From: Alcaligenaceae bacterium
GTDB lineage: Bacteria > Pseudomonadota > Gammaproteobacteria > Burkholderiales > Burkholderiaceae_B
Assembly (NCBI GenBank): GCA_013416435.1
Contig: JACCEN010000011.1
Location: 1 to 64,000 of the forward strand
DNA length: 64,000 nt
Reading direction: 5' to 3'
Part shown: piece after piece, positions 27,323 through 35,850 of the stretch
How positions within the stretch are numbered: the first letter of the stretch is position 1
Layout of the letters: each line of letters starts with the position of its first letter
Notes under the pieces: model-generated
Databases searched by the model: none
Seen by the model: only the letters and a program-made list of their open reading frames with translations
What the model was told of the DNA's origin: nothing
Program-made: the position numbers and the translations under genes

Positions 27323-27335
27323 TTTCCAACTGGAA
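27323..27335. promoter_or_regulatory. Candidate LysR box upstream of the UGSC operon
   Basis: TTTCCAACTGGAA (27323-27335) contains the dyad TTCCA-N2-TGGAA and the T-N11-A spacing of LysR sites. It sits in the 113-bp region shared by the unrecognised 366-aa gene and the LysR gene. The role is inferred from position. Confidence 0.45.
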
Positions 27336-27382
27336 TCTATTAACTGAGATAATTGCGTTTTGAACATAAATCAGGCTTGGCC

Positions 27383-28297
27383 ATGATTCAACCCCATCAG
27401 CTGGATCTCAGCGCGAAAGAGCTGCTCGCCATCAAAACCATTGCCGAATATGGAAGCTTCAACGCTGCCGCGATCACCTTGAATGTTTCGCAACCCGTGC
27501 TCACGCGCACCGTGCAGCGAGTCGAGCGCCTTCTGGGACTCGCCTTGTTCGATCGCACGACCCGCAGCGTGGAGATCACTGAAGCAGGCAAGGAATTCGT
27601 TGCGCTTGCCGAGCGAGTCTTGAACGATGTCCAGATCTACCTGAAAGCAGTGCAAGAACGCGAAGCCGGACAGCGCGGCCAAGTCATCATTTCGTCGGTC
27701 ATGTCGGTAGCCGCGACGGTGCTTCCCGCGATCGCCGCCCGCTACCGCCAGGCCCATCCGAACGTCACCCTGCATATCCATGAGGGTGTGCATGGCACCG
27801 TCATCGAAAACCTGCGCTCGGGCGTCTCCGACTTCGGTTTGACGTATCTCGATGATATTGCGCCCATTTTTTCCACCGTGCCGTTGAGCACACAGTACTT
27901 CCACGTCTTGCTGCCCAAGGGCCACCGCCTTGAAAGACGCAGACAGGTGTCATGGCACGACATACAGGCAGAGCAGCTGGTTTCATTGCCGTCGGACTCC
28001 CGGACGCGGCGCGTGATCGACGCCGTCGCCGTCACGAACGGGCTGACCCTCAGCCATTCCATCACCGTGACCCAGTTCACCACCATGATGCAGTTTGTCG
28101 CCGCCGGAGTCGGGATCGCGATCGTGCCCGAAGGGGCCTTATCCGCCGCATCGATGAGTCCGCGCCTTTCGGCACGGCCCTTGGAAAAGCCCAAGCTGAG
28201 CCGGACGATGGGCCTTGTTGCGCTCAAAAGCAGGAACCAGACCTACTTTGCCGGCAAGATGATTGAATTGGTCATGCAAGAGTGGCGCGGCATCTGA
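27383..28297 (+). CDS. LysR-type regulator of the UGSC operon
   Basis: The 304-residue protein begins MIQPHQLDLSAKELLAIKTI with the LysR helix-turn-helix (GSFNAAAITLNVSQPVLTRTVQRVE) and effector domain (GQRGQVIISSVMSVAATVLPAIAARYRQ). The ATG at 27383 is preferred over one 30 bp upstream because it gives the usual spacing to the winged helix. It is divergent from the UGSC operon and followed by an MFS transporter gene 111 bp downstream. The arrangement suggests that it senses the substrate of this locus and controls both units. Confidence 0.9.
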   Translation: MIQPHQLDLSAKELLAIKTIAEYGSFNAAAITLNVSQPVLTRTVQRVERLLGLALFDRTTRSVEITEAGKEFVALAERVLNDVQIYLKAVQEREAGQRGQVIISSVMSVAATVLPAIAARYRQAHPNVTLHIHEGVHGTVIENLRSGVSDFGLTYLDDIAPIFSTVPLSTQYFHVLLPKGHRLERRRQVSWHDIQAEQLVSLPSDSRTRRVIDAVAVTNGLTLSHSITVTQFTTMMQFVAAGVGIAIVPEGALSAASMSPRLSARPLEKPKLSRTMGLVALKSRNQTYFAGKMIELVMQEWRGI

Positions 28298-28408
28298 GCG
28301 GAGTCCGGCGCCCGTGGCCTGGAGCAACGGACGCCGCCCCTGCGGCGCACTTGCCGAAATCGCCATAAAGCGCTTGAATAGGGGGATCGGAATAGGCGGA
28401 GCAAGAAG

Positions 28409-29710
28409 ATGGGCGGCAAGGGCGGCAAAAGCATGTATTACGGATGGGCCATAGTCGGGGCGGCAACGGTGCTGACTCTTCTGACCGTCGGCCTGCGCCT
28501 GGGCGCGGGCCCCTTCTTTCTTCCCATGACCCAGGATCTGGGCATGACGCGCAGCGAGCTTTCCAGCATCATCGCCGCCGGCATGCTGACCTACGGCCTT
28601 ACCATGCCGCTTGCGGGGCAACTGGTCACGTCCTGGGGAACACGCCGCGTGCTGCTTCTTGGCGCACTCTTCGTCGCCGTGTCCATCGTCGGCACCATCT
28701 ATGCGCAAGGGGTGCTCAGCCTCGCGCTCAGCTACGGGGTGGGCTTGTCCATCGGCCTGGCGCTCGCCAGCCCCGTCTCGCTAACCCCGGTCATCAGCCG
28801 CTGGTTCGTCCGTCAGCGCGGCATGGCGCTGTTTGTGCTGTCCGCCGGGTCCATGGCCGGCATCGCCATCCTGACCCCTTTGTTTACCTCATCGATCAGC
28901 GCCTTTGGCTGGCAGGCTACCTTGGCGGGCTTCGCTGCCGTGTTTACGCTGATCACGCTGCCTTGCGCTTTGTTCGTCATCCGCGACGATGCCCCGGAAC
29001 ACGCGGACATGCTCGCGGCACCCGCGCCCGTCCGGCCTCACGCGCCGGTGCAGGCCTCCTGTGCAATCCCGCCGCATTCCGCTGGGGCACAGGCGCATCC
29101 GCTACGGGCCGCTGCCGCCGTGCGGACCCTTCCCTTCTGGCAACTGACGCTGGGTATGTTCGCTTGCGGCTTCAGCATGAATCTGCTTGGCACACATGGT
29201 GTGCCCATGCTGATGGACCATGGCTTCGATGCCCAGAGCAGCGCGTTCGGCATCGCCTTGATCGGCCTGGTCGCCATCTTCAGCTCCTTCGCCTTGGGAA
29301 AGCTGTCCGACATGGTCGAGCGGCGCTATATCCTGGCGGTCATCTATACGGTCCGCGGCCTGGGCTTCTTCGGCCTGGTCGAAGCGCTCGCCCCTTGGCA
29401 GCTGTACAGCGTGGCATCGGTCGGCGGCCTCGTGTGGGCGGGCAGCGTCGCCCTGTCATCGGCCATCATGGCCGATGTCTATGGCACCCGTCTGGTCGGC
29501 GTGCTTTGCGGCTGGGCGTATGTCGGCCACCAGATCGGCGGCATGATCAGTTCATGGCTGGGCGGCTGGGCGTACGAGGCGTTCGGCACTCATCTGATCG
29601 CCTTCGGAGCGGCAGGCCTTCTGCTGTTCGGCGCCGCGGCGATTTCGCTCGGCCTACCCTCCCGAAGCACCACGATCCGGGCACAGCCTGTTGCTACGGC
29701 GGCGGAATGA
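28409..29710 (+). CDS. MFS transporter (oxalate/formate antiporter-like group)
   Basis: The 433-residue protein has 12 predicted membrane segments in two halves separated by a polar loop (about residues 195-235). It starts with YYGWAIVGAATVLTLL and has GLRLGAGPFFLPMTQDLG, the RRVLLLGAL helix and a cytoplasmic WFVRQRGMALF segment, which are seen in the MFS group around oxalate/formate and monocarboxylate transporters. It is downstream of the LysR gene on the same strand and near the UGSC operon, so it may import or export a small carboxylate handled there. An alternative ATG lies at 28433. Confidence 0.88.
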   Translation: MGGKGGKSMYYGWAIVGAATVLTLLTVGLRLGAGPFFLPMTQDLGMTRSELSSIIAAGMLTYGLTMPLAGQLVTSWGTRRVLLLGALFVAVSIVGTIYAQGVLSLALSYGVGLSIGLALASPVSLTPVISRWFVRQRGMALFVLSAGSMAGIAILTPLFTSSISAFGWQATLAGFAAVFTLITLPCALFVIRDDAPEHADMLAAPAPVRPHAPVQASCAIPPHSAGAQAHPLRAAAAVRTLPFWQLTLGMFACGFSMNLLGTHGVPMLMDHGFDAQSSAFGIALIGLVAIFSSFALGKLSDMVERRYILAVIYTVRGLGFFGLVEALAPWQLYSVASVGGLVWAGSVALSSAIMADVYGTRLVGVLCGWAYVGHQIGGMISSWLGGWAYEAFGTHLIAFGAAGLLLFGAAAISLGLPSRSTTIRAQPVATAAE

Positions 29711-29719
29711 AGAGACCTG

Positions 29720-29869
29720 AGGGGTCAGACCCCCGCGCGAAGAGTTGAGGGGGAGTTGAGGGGTCAGACCCCGTACGGGGTCTGACCCCAGGCAAAGGAG
29801 GAACGGGGTCTGGCTTCTGGCAAAAAGGAAAGCAAGCGGGGTCAGACCCCCTACGGGGTCTGACCCCTC
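29720..29869. repeat. GGGGTCAGACCCC-family repeat cluster 2
   Basis: Two complete hairpins (GGGGTCAGACCCC, loop gtac or ctac, GGGGTCTGACCCC at about 29760-29789 and 29838-29867) and two half units are interspersed with purine-rich linkers (ggcaaaggagg, ggcaaaaagg). The cluster lies between the MFS and DUF533 genes, both on the plus strand. Confidence 0.9.
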
Positions 29870-29944
29870 GCATATGCAACTTTCGTCTTGGAACGCTGTC
29901 TGACGTCCTTTAGCCGTTTATTTCACAAAGAGGACGTCAACCAC

Positions 29945-30652
29945 ATGTCGGTACAACAGCTCCTGCAACAACTGCTTCAGTCCGGAAAAAGCCTGGGCCA
30001 GGATGCCGGCTCGCGCATCCAGGATGCCGCGCCGGGCCTTGGGTCCAATCTTGGCGGTTTCGGCGGCGGCGCGCTGGCCGGAGGCGCCCTGGGTTTGCTG
30101 CTGGGCAACAAGAAGTTCCGGAAAATGGGCGGCAAACTAGCTGCTTACGGTGGCGCGGCCGCATTGGGCGCCGTCGCGCTCAAGGCCTACCAGGACTGGC
30201 AGACGAAACAATCGACCCAGCCCGCTGGCCAGCCCGCCCCCCAGCCTGCACAGCCACTGCCTTATTCCCCGCCGCCGTCGCCCACGCTGACGACCGGTGC
30301 CACCGATGCCGAACAGCACAGCAAAGCCATCCTGGCCGCCATGATCGCCGCGGCCAAGGCGGATGGGCATATCGGCGACAAGGAAAGGCAATTGATCGAT
30401 TCCGAAGTGGCGAAGCTGGCAAGCAGCCCCGCCGACATGGCCTGGTTCGATGCTGAATTGCAGAAGCCCGCTGATCCGGCGGAAGTTGCGGCACTGGCTC
30501 GCACACCCGAGATCGCTGCCGAGATTTATCTCGCCAGCCTGCTGGTCATCGAAGACGACAGCTTCATGGAAAAGGCCTACCTGGATGAGCTGGGGCGCAA
30601 GCTGGGGTTGGCGCCCACCTTGCAGGACGAGCTTCGCGCGCAATTGCGGTGA
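29945..30652 (+). CDS. DUF533 (YebE/TerB-like) membrane protein
   Basis: The 235-residue protein matches DUF533. The N-terminal half has a Gly-rich membrane segment (FGGGALAGGALGLLLGNKKFRK, then AAYGGAAALGAVALKAYQDW) and a Pro-rich linker (PAGQPAPQPAQPLPYSPPPS). The C-terminal half is a TerB-like helical domain: ILAAMIAAAKADGHIGDKERQLI, EIYLASLLVIEDDSFMEKAYL. TerB-type domains carry acidic residues for metal binding and are linked to stress and tellurite response, but function is not defined. The start MSVQQLLQQLL at 29945 is the usual family start. Repeats flank the gene on both sides. Confidence 0.87.
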   Translation: MSVQQLLQQLLQSGKSLGQDAGSRIQDAAPGLGSNLGGFGGGALAGGALGLLLGNKKFRKMGGKLAAYGGAAALGAVALKAYQDWQTKQSTQPAGQPAPQPAQPLPYSPPPSPTLTTGATDAEQHSKAILAAMIAAAKADGHIGDKERQLIDSEVAKLASSPADMAWFDAELQKPADPAEVAALARTPEIAAEIYLASLLVIEDDSFMEKAYLDELGRKLGLAPTLQDELRAQLR

Positions 30653-30658
30653 TGGGAA

Positions 30659-30731
30659 GGGGTCAGACCCCATGCGGGGTCTGACCCCGGAAGAAAGAAG
30701 AAGGGTCTGACCCCGTATGGGGTCTGACCCT
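30659..30731. repeat. GGGGTCAGACCCC-family repeat cluster 3
   Basis: One complete hairpin (GGGGTCAGACCCC, loop atgc, GGGGTCTGACCCC) is followed by a reversed-order unit (GGGTCTGACCCC..GGGGTCTGACCC). The cluster lies between the ends of the convergent DUF533 and Bug genes, starting 7 bp after the DUF533 stop. Confidence 0.88.
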
Positions 30732-30736
30732 GGCGA

Positions 30737-31702
30737 TCAGTTCAACACGTTCTTGTTGCGCTCGACGACTTCCCGCCAGAGCTCGATGTCCTTGTCCAGG
30801 AAGCGCTGGAAGTCGTCCGCGCTGCCGGCCTTCAACACGATGCCGCTGCGGGTGCTGAGGGCTTCGACGACCTCGGGATCGGCCAAGGTTTCATTGAAGC
30901 TGGCATTGAGCTTGTCGACGATGTCCTTGGGAGTGGCCTTCGGAGCCATGACGCCATAGTAGACACCCACATCGTATTCGGGGTATCCGAGTTCTCCGAA
31001 TGTGGGAACGTCGGGTGCCAGCACGGAACGGGCTTCGCCCGTGATGGCCAGCGACTTGATCCGGTCCGACGCCGTATCGCCCAGCAAGGGGTTGATCAGC
31101 AGATCGACCTGGCCGCCCAGCAAGGCCGCCAGCGCGTCCGCGCCGCCCTTGTAGGGAATATGCACCATCTCGGTGCCTGCAACCTGATTGAACAGTACCG
31201 TCGCCATGTGAGGGGTGCCACCCACGCCCGAAGAGCCGTAGTTCAGCTTGCCGGGGTTGGATTTCGCGTAGGCCACGAGTTCCTTCAGGGAATCGACGCC
31301 CAGTTCATTGCGCACTTTCAGGATCACGGGACCGATTCCCAGATAGGCCACCGCGGCCAGATCCTTTTTGACGTCGAACTTCAGGTCTTTGTACAAAGCG
31401 GGGCTGATGGCGATGCTGTTGGCGACAATCAGCAGGTTATAGCCATCGGCCTTGCCCCGCGCCACGTAGTCCGCCGCCAGGTTGCCGCCCGCGCCCGACT
31501 TGTTCTCGACGATCACGGGCTGACCGATTTTTTCGGAAAGCTTCTTGGCCACGGTACGCGCCACGAGATCGATGCTGCTGCCGGGAGAGAACCCGACCAC
31601 GAGGGTGACGGGTTTGTCGGGAAACCCGGCTGCAGCGGCTGGTGCCGCAAAACCGATGCCGGCGGCAAGCGCCACGGCCGTGAAGAAACGTGCGATAGAC
31701 AT
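30737..31702 (-). CDS. Bug/TctC-family receptor of the hyuAB operon
   Basis: The 321-residue protein has a signal peptide (MSIARFFTAVALAAGIGFAAPAAAA) and begins GFPDKPVTLVVGFSPGSSIDLVAR. The ligand loop reads GFSPGSSID instead of the common PFPPGGGTD, so the usual diglycine is replaced by two serines. ENKSGAGGNLAADYVARGKADGY and SSGVGGTPHMATVLF are standard. The gene follows hyuB by 145 bp on the same strand, so the ligand may be a hydantoin, oxoproline or similar cyclic amide with a carboxylate. The ATG at 31702 is the one before the signal peptide. Confidence 0.9.
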   Translation of the reverse strand: MSIARFFTAVALAAGIGFAAPAAAAGFPDKPVTLVVGFSPGSSIDLVARTVAKKLSEKIGQPVIVENKSGAGGNLAADYVARGKADGYNLLIVANSIAISPALYKDLKFDVKKDLAAVAYLGIGPVILKVRNELGVDSLKELVAYAKSNPGKLNYGSSGVGGTPHMATVLFNQVAGTEMVHIPYKGGADALAALLGGQVDLLINPLLGDTASDRIKSLAITGEARSVLAPDVPTFGELGYPEYDVGVYYGVMAPKATPKDIVDKLNASFNETLADPEVVEALSTRSGIVLKAGSADDFQRFLDKDIELWREVVERNKNVLN

Positions 31703-31847
31703 GATGGACACCACAATGATCGGCAGGCGAACTGCCTGGATTCTTACAGAAGAATAGGGAAAGCAGTATTGCAGCGGCAAGGCGCTTTGTCTAATACCTA
31801 TCGATCATATCCATATTACCCGTACGCAGGCAATAAGCCGTTCCTAA

Positions 31848-33464
31848 TCACGCCGAGGCATAACCCAATTCCCGATCACGGTCCTGAGCGGCCTTGCTTC
31901 GTTTTCCGGCCGGCCCAAAGCCGCCGCCACCCGGCGTGCGGAGCGTGACTTCATCGCCCGGCTGCAGCACCTGGGGCACGCGCGAATCAATCGGACGGCC
32001 ATTGATCAGCACCGCGCCGCAGCCGCCCTCCCCGCCGCCGCCCAGGCCGGGAGCCGGCACCTTGATGCGCTCGGTCAGGAAGACCACGGATAGCGGGCCG
32101 GTATGCCGACTGACGAAACATATTTCTTCGCCCAAGCCGCCCCGGAATTCGCCTTTTCCGCCGGAATCGGAACACAGGCGCTTATAGCGGAACCGAAGCG
32201 GCGAGTCGCGCTCGGCGATTTCGATGGGCGTGGGGGAAATATTGCTGGGCCAAGACATGACCGACGCGCCGTCCTTGCCGGCCGTCGCGCCCATCCCTCC
32301 GTTGTAGAAGAGCACGGTTGCGAACGGCTTGCCGTTCTCGCGGATGCCGTTCATGTTGGTGATCCACACCGGCGAGCCGACCCCTGCCATGACCCGGTCG
32401 GGCAGCACGGAATAGAGTGCGCCAAACACCACGGTAGGGACGTAGTGACCGGTGCAGGATCGGCCCCCCACCGGCGCGGGCGACACGGGATTCAGGATCG
32501 AGCCTTGCGGGGCGGTCACCGTCAGCGGACGGAACAGGCCATGGTTATTGGGCAGGTCAGGCAGCAGCAGGCTTTTTATCGCATACACGGCCATGGCGTT
32601 GGTGTAAGCCAGAACGCAATTGATGGCCCGGGGCTGCTGCGGCGAGGATCCGGCGAAATCGCATTCGATTTCGCTGCCGGCGATGCGGACGGCCACATTG
32701 AAATGGAATGGTTCGGCAAAGCCGTCGGTATCCATGCTGTAGCGGTACTCGCCGTCAGGCAGTGCGGAAATGGCCTTGCGCATGGCCTGTTCGCTGCGGT
32801 CGAACAAGGCATCGGCCAGGCTGTCGATCTCGTGCAGCCCATATTCCCGCAGCAGGTCGTCCACCCGCCGTGCAATGAGTTCGGCCGCACCCGCATGGCA
32901 CCAGATGTCTCCCACCGTGAGGTCCGGCGTGCGCACGTTGGCGCGCAACAGGCTCAGCAAGGTGTTGTCGACCTCGCCCTGGCGCAGGAAATGCATGATG
33001 GGTATGTGGAAGCCTTCTTCGAACAGCTCGCGCGCATCGACGGAGCGGATCTTGCCTCCGATGTCGGGCACGTGCCCGGTCGTTGCGGCGAAGCCGACGA
33101 TGCGTTCGCCGTGGAAAATGGGCTTGACCAGGCAGACGTCATTCAAGTGGCCCGTGCCTATCCAGGGATTGTTCGTGATGAAGACGTCGCCCGGGCGCAT
33201 GGCGTCCATGCCTACGCTGGCCACGGTGGCCTGCACGGTCTTTGGCAACGTGCCGATGAAGGACGGGATGGCGCCCGCATTCTCGGCCAGGGTCTGGCCG
33301 CGCGTATCGGTCAGCACGACGGCGAAGTCGTTGGCCTCCGAGGACAGCGTCGAGAACGATGTGCGCACGATCACCTTGGCCGCTTCCGTAACGATCGAGC
33401 GGATGCGGGTCCAGAATACTTCGAGGAAAATGGCGTCGGACGCCAGGTCGATGGGATTTTTCAT
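31848..33464 (-). CDS. hyuB: Hydantoinase/oxoprolinase subunit B
   Basis: The 538-residue protein is of the HyuB family, with the typical start (DAIFLEVFWTRIRSIVTEAAKVIVRTSFS), NNPWIGTGHLNDVCLVKPIFH, the GHVPDIGGK segment, and a Gly-rich C-terminal region (LGGGGEGGCGAVLINGR, TPGGGGFGPAGKR). HyuA and HyuB together form ATP-dependent N-methylhydantoinase, 5-oxoprolinase or acetone-carboxylase-like enzymes. Its ATG overlaps the hyuA stop by 4 nt. Substrate cannot be read from sequence; the downstream Bug receptor suggests a carboxylated compound. Confidence 0.9.
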   Translation of the reverse strand: MKNPIDLASDAIFLEVFWTRIRSIVTEAAKVIVRTSFSTLSSEANDFAVVLTDTRGQTLAENAGAIPSFIGTLPKTVQATVASVGMDAMRPGDVFITNNPWIGTGHLNDVCLVKPIFHGERIVGFAATTGHVPDIGGKIRSVDARELFEEGFHIPIMHFLRQGEVDNTLLSLLRANVRTPDLTVGDIWCHAGAAELIARRVDDLLREYGLHEIDSLADALFDRSEQAMRKAISALPDGEYRYSMDTDGFAEPFHFNVAVRIAGSEIECDFAGSSPQQPRAINCVLAYTNAMAVYAIKSLLLPDLPNNHGLFRPLTVTAPQGSILNPVSPAPVGGRSCTGHYVPTVVFGALYSVLPDRVMAGVGSPVWITNMNGIRENGKPFATVLFYNGGMGATAGKDGASVMSWPSNISPTPIEIAERDSPLRFRYKRLCSDSGGKGEFRGGLGEEICFVSRHTGPLSVVFLTERIKVPAPGLGGGGEGGCGAVLINGRPIDSRVPQVLQPGDEVTLRTPGGGGFGPAGKRSKAAQDRDRELGYASA

Positions 33465-35575
33465 GATTGCAAGTCCTCAATGCTGACCACCAGACTGCCG
33501 GACGGCGCCACCGTGGCATGCCCCAGGGGGCCCACCACCAGGGTGGTGCTGGCTTCTTCGACCAGCAGCGGTCCCTGCGCGCCGAATCCGATGGGCAGGG
33601 TTTCGCGCCGATAGACCGGCGTCTGGACGAAGCCGCCCGCCTCCTTGAAATACACCGGGCGCGCGGCGATGGGCGCTGCGGCGCCGGCCACGTCCCGCCG
33701 GGCCGGCTCGAATTGCCGGCGCGGCGCGGAGAGGCCGGTCACCCTCAGGTTCACCAGTTCCACCGGCACGTTGGGCGGCGTGCGTCCGAACTTGCGTTCA
33801 TACTCTTTTCGGAATGATTGCTCGAGCCGGGCCGCCCAGCTCGCCGCGTCCGGTTCCGCCGATGCAGCAGCGGCGTACGGGCCATCCGGGAGGTCGACCG
33901 TCAGGTTGAAGCCCTGGCCGATGAATCTGCCGTCCGCGCGCCGACGCAACACGCAGGGCCCGAAACTGCCTGACAAGGTTTCCAGGTTGGCCGCCACGTC
34001 ATGTTCGAGCGCCGCGAACATGTCCTCGAGCTCCTGCACCTCGTCGGTGGCGGGCTTGAAGCTGACAGTACGGGAGCGATCCGTTCGCGCCGACGACACC
34101 AGCAGGCCGAAGGCGGATGCCACGCCGGCGTCCGGAGGGCAGATGATGGTCTTGACGCCTATCTTGCGTGCGACGTAATAGGCATGCAGGGGGCCGCCTC
34201 CGCCCGTTGCGACGAGGACGAAATTGCGCGGATCCTTGCCGCGCTCCGCGACGTGCACCCGCGCCGCCGCCGCCATGTTTTCCGCAACGATGTCGTGCAC
34301 GCCCCAGGCGACGTCATCGGGATGGCGCGCGAGCATCCCGCCCAGCTTCGCGTAACTTGCGCGCGCTGCTTCGATATCGATGGGCAGGGTGCCGCCGGCG
34401 AAATAGCCGCCGTTCAGATAGCCCAGGATCAGGTTGGCGTCGGTCACGGCGGGCTCTTCGCCGCCGCGCCCATAGCACACGGGTCCGGGCTCCGAGCCTG
34501 CGCTCTGCGGGCCGACCTTGAGCAGCTCCAGCTCATCCTGATGGGCGATGCTGCCCCCTCCCGCGCCGATCTCTATCAGGTCGACCGTGGTGATGCTGAT
34601 GGGAATGCCGCTGCCCTCGGCAAAGCGCTTCTGGCGCGCCGCTTCGAAGCCGAACGTAACCGAAGGCTGGCCATGCTCGATCAGGCAAAGCTTGGCCGTG
34701 GTGCCTCCCATGTCGAAGGCGAGCAGATTGTCCTTCCCTTCGCGCACACTATGATGCACCGCCGACACGGCGCCCGCCGCGGGTCCGGACTCCAGCAGCG
34801 ATATGGGGTGGGCCTTGGCATCTTCCAGATGCGACAGGCCTCCGTTGGAAAGCATCATCAGGATCTCGCTGCGCAGCCCGAGCTCGCGCAGGCGCTGCGC
34901 AAGGGTATCCAGATACCCCTGGGCCATCGGCTTGATGTAAGCATTGGCCAAAGTGGTGGACATGCGCTCGTACTCGCGAATCACGGGAGCGACCTCGGAC
35001 GAAAGCGTCAGCGCCAGCCCGGGGTGGGCTTGCTCGATGGCCGCTTTCAGATGTTGCTCGTGGACGTCGGACTTGTAGGCGTGCAACAGGCAGATGGCAA
35101 GCGAAACTACTCCGTCGGCCACCAGTTCGCCGGTGACCTTCAGCGCCTGGTCAATATCCAGGGGTTCAATTTCCCGGCCTTCGGCATCCAGCCGGCCGGC
35201 CACTTCGCCGCGCAACGTCCGGGGCGCGAGAGGCGCAATGCGGTCCAGCTGCAGATCGTAGAGATCGTACTTGCGCTCATTGCCCATCTCGATGATGTCC
35301 TTGAAGCCCTGCGTCGTCAGCATGCCCGTGCGCGCGCCCCGGCGCTCGATGAGCGCATTCGTGAACAAGGTGGTGGCGTGCGTCACGTTCAAGACGTCCT
35401 GTGCCGCGATGCCGTTCTCGCGCATCAAGCGGCCCACGCCCTGCACCACCGCGGTGGCGGGGTCCGTGTGCGTCGTGAGTATCTTGAGACTGTGCAGTGC
35501 GCCGGTCTCGTACTCGATCGCGACCAGATCCGTGAAAGTCCCGCCTATATCAATGCCTATCGCCCATTTCGCCAA
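33461..35575 (-). CDS. hyuA: Hydantoinase/oxoprolinase subunit A
   Basis: The 704-residue ATP-binding subunit has an acetate kinase/actin-like fold. The phosphate-1 motif is GIDIGGTFTDLVAIE at the N-terminus, followed by VTHATTLFTNALIERRGART and the phosphate-2 motif LLAFDMGGTTAKLCLIEHG. FVLVATGGGGPLHAYYVARKIG is the adenosine-binding loop. The C-terminal domain resembles acetophenone/acetone carboxylase subunits. It is first in the hyuA-hyuB-Bug operon; ATP use would drive ring opening of a cyclic amide or activation of a ketone. A repeat cluster lies about 50 bp upstream, between this gene and the divergent alcohol dehydrogenase gene. Confidence 0.92.
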   Translation of the reverse strand: MAKWAIGIDIGGTFTDLVAIEYETGALHSLKILTTHTDPATAVVQGVGRLMRENGIAAQDVLNVTHATTLFTNALIERRGARTGMLTTQGFKDIIEMGNERKYDLYDLQLDRIAPLAPRTLRGEVAGRLDAEGREIEPLDIDQALKVTGELVADGVVSLAICLLHAYKSDVHEQHLKAAIEQAHPGLALTLSSEVAPVIREYERMSTTLANAYIKPMAQGYLDTLAQRLRELGLRSEILMMLSNGGLSHLEDAKAHPISLLESGPAAGAVSAVHHSVREGKDNLLAFDMGGTTAKLCLIEHGQPSVTFGFEAARQKRFAEGSGIPISITTVDLIEIGAGGGSIAHQDELELLKVGPQSAGSEPGPVCYGRGGEEPAVTDANLILGYLNGGYFAGGTLPIDIEAARASYAKLGGMLARHPDDVAWGVHDIVAENMAAAARVHVAERGKDPRNFVLVATGGGGPLHAYYVARKIGVKTIICPPDAGVASAFGLLVSSARTDRSRTVSFKPATDEVQELEDMFAALEHDVAANLETLSGSFGPCVLRRRADGRFIGQGFNLTVDLPDGPYAAAASAEPDAASWAARLEQSFRKEYERKFGRTPPNVPVELVNLRVTGLSAPRRQFEPARRDVAGAAAPIAARPVYFKEAGGFVQTPVYRRETLPIGFGAQGPLLVEEASTTLVVGPLGHATVAPSGSLVVSIEDLQS

Positions 35576-35627
35576 AATCCGGTCTCCTGCTCTGAATGCC
35601 TGAAGGCGAACATTATATGAGGTGGGA

Positions 35628-35749
35628 GGGGTCAGACCCCCGTGCGGGGTCTGACCCCGTGGCGATCAGGGATGGGGTCAGACCCCACGCGGAGCCTGCC
35701 CCGGGCGATCGGAGATGGGGTCAGACCCCCGTACGGGGTCTGACCCCCC
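35628..35749. repeat. GGGGTCAGACCCC-family repeat cluster 4
   Basis: Two complete hairpins (first at about 35628-35656, last at about 35717-35746) and a divergent middle unit lie between two divergently transcribed genes (hyuA and alcohol dehydrogenase). This is the only cluster of the family that occupies a region holding promoters instead of gene ends. Confidence 0.9.
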
Positions 35750-35850
35750 GCTTCCCCCGCTTGCGCAATATCAATGCCGAAGTCCTGCCCGGGTGAGAAC
35801 ATGGTGTGAATGATCACGTTCTCTCATCCCTTACATACAAGGAGGCAATC

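Noticed and set aside
34001-35620. Long open frame antisense to hyuA (about 539 codons)
   Set aside because: Same reason: hyuA motifs are on the other strand and the antisense product has no family resemblance.
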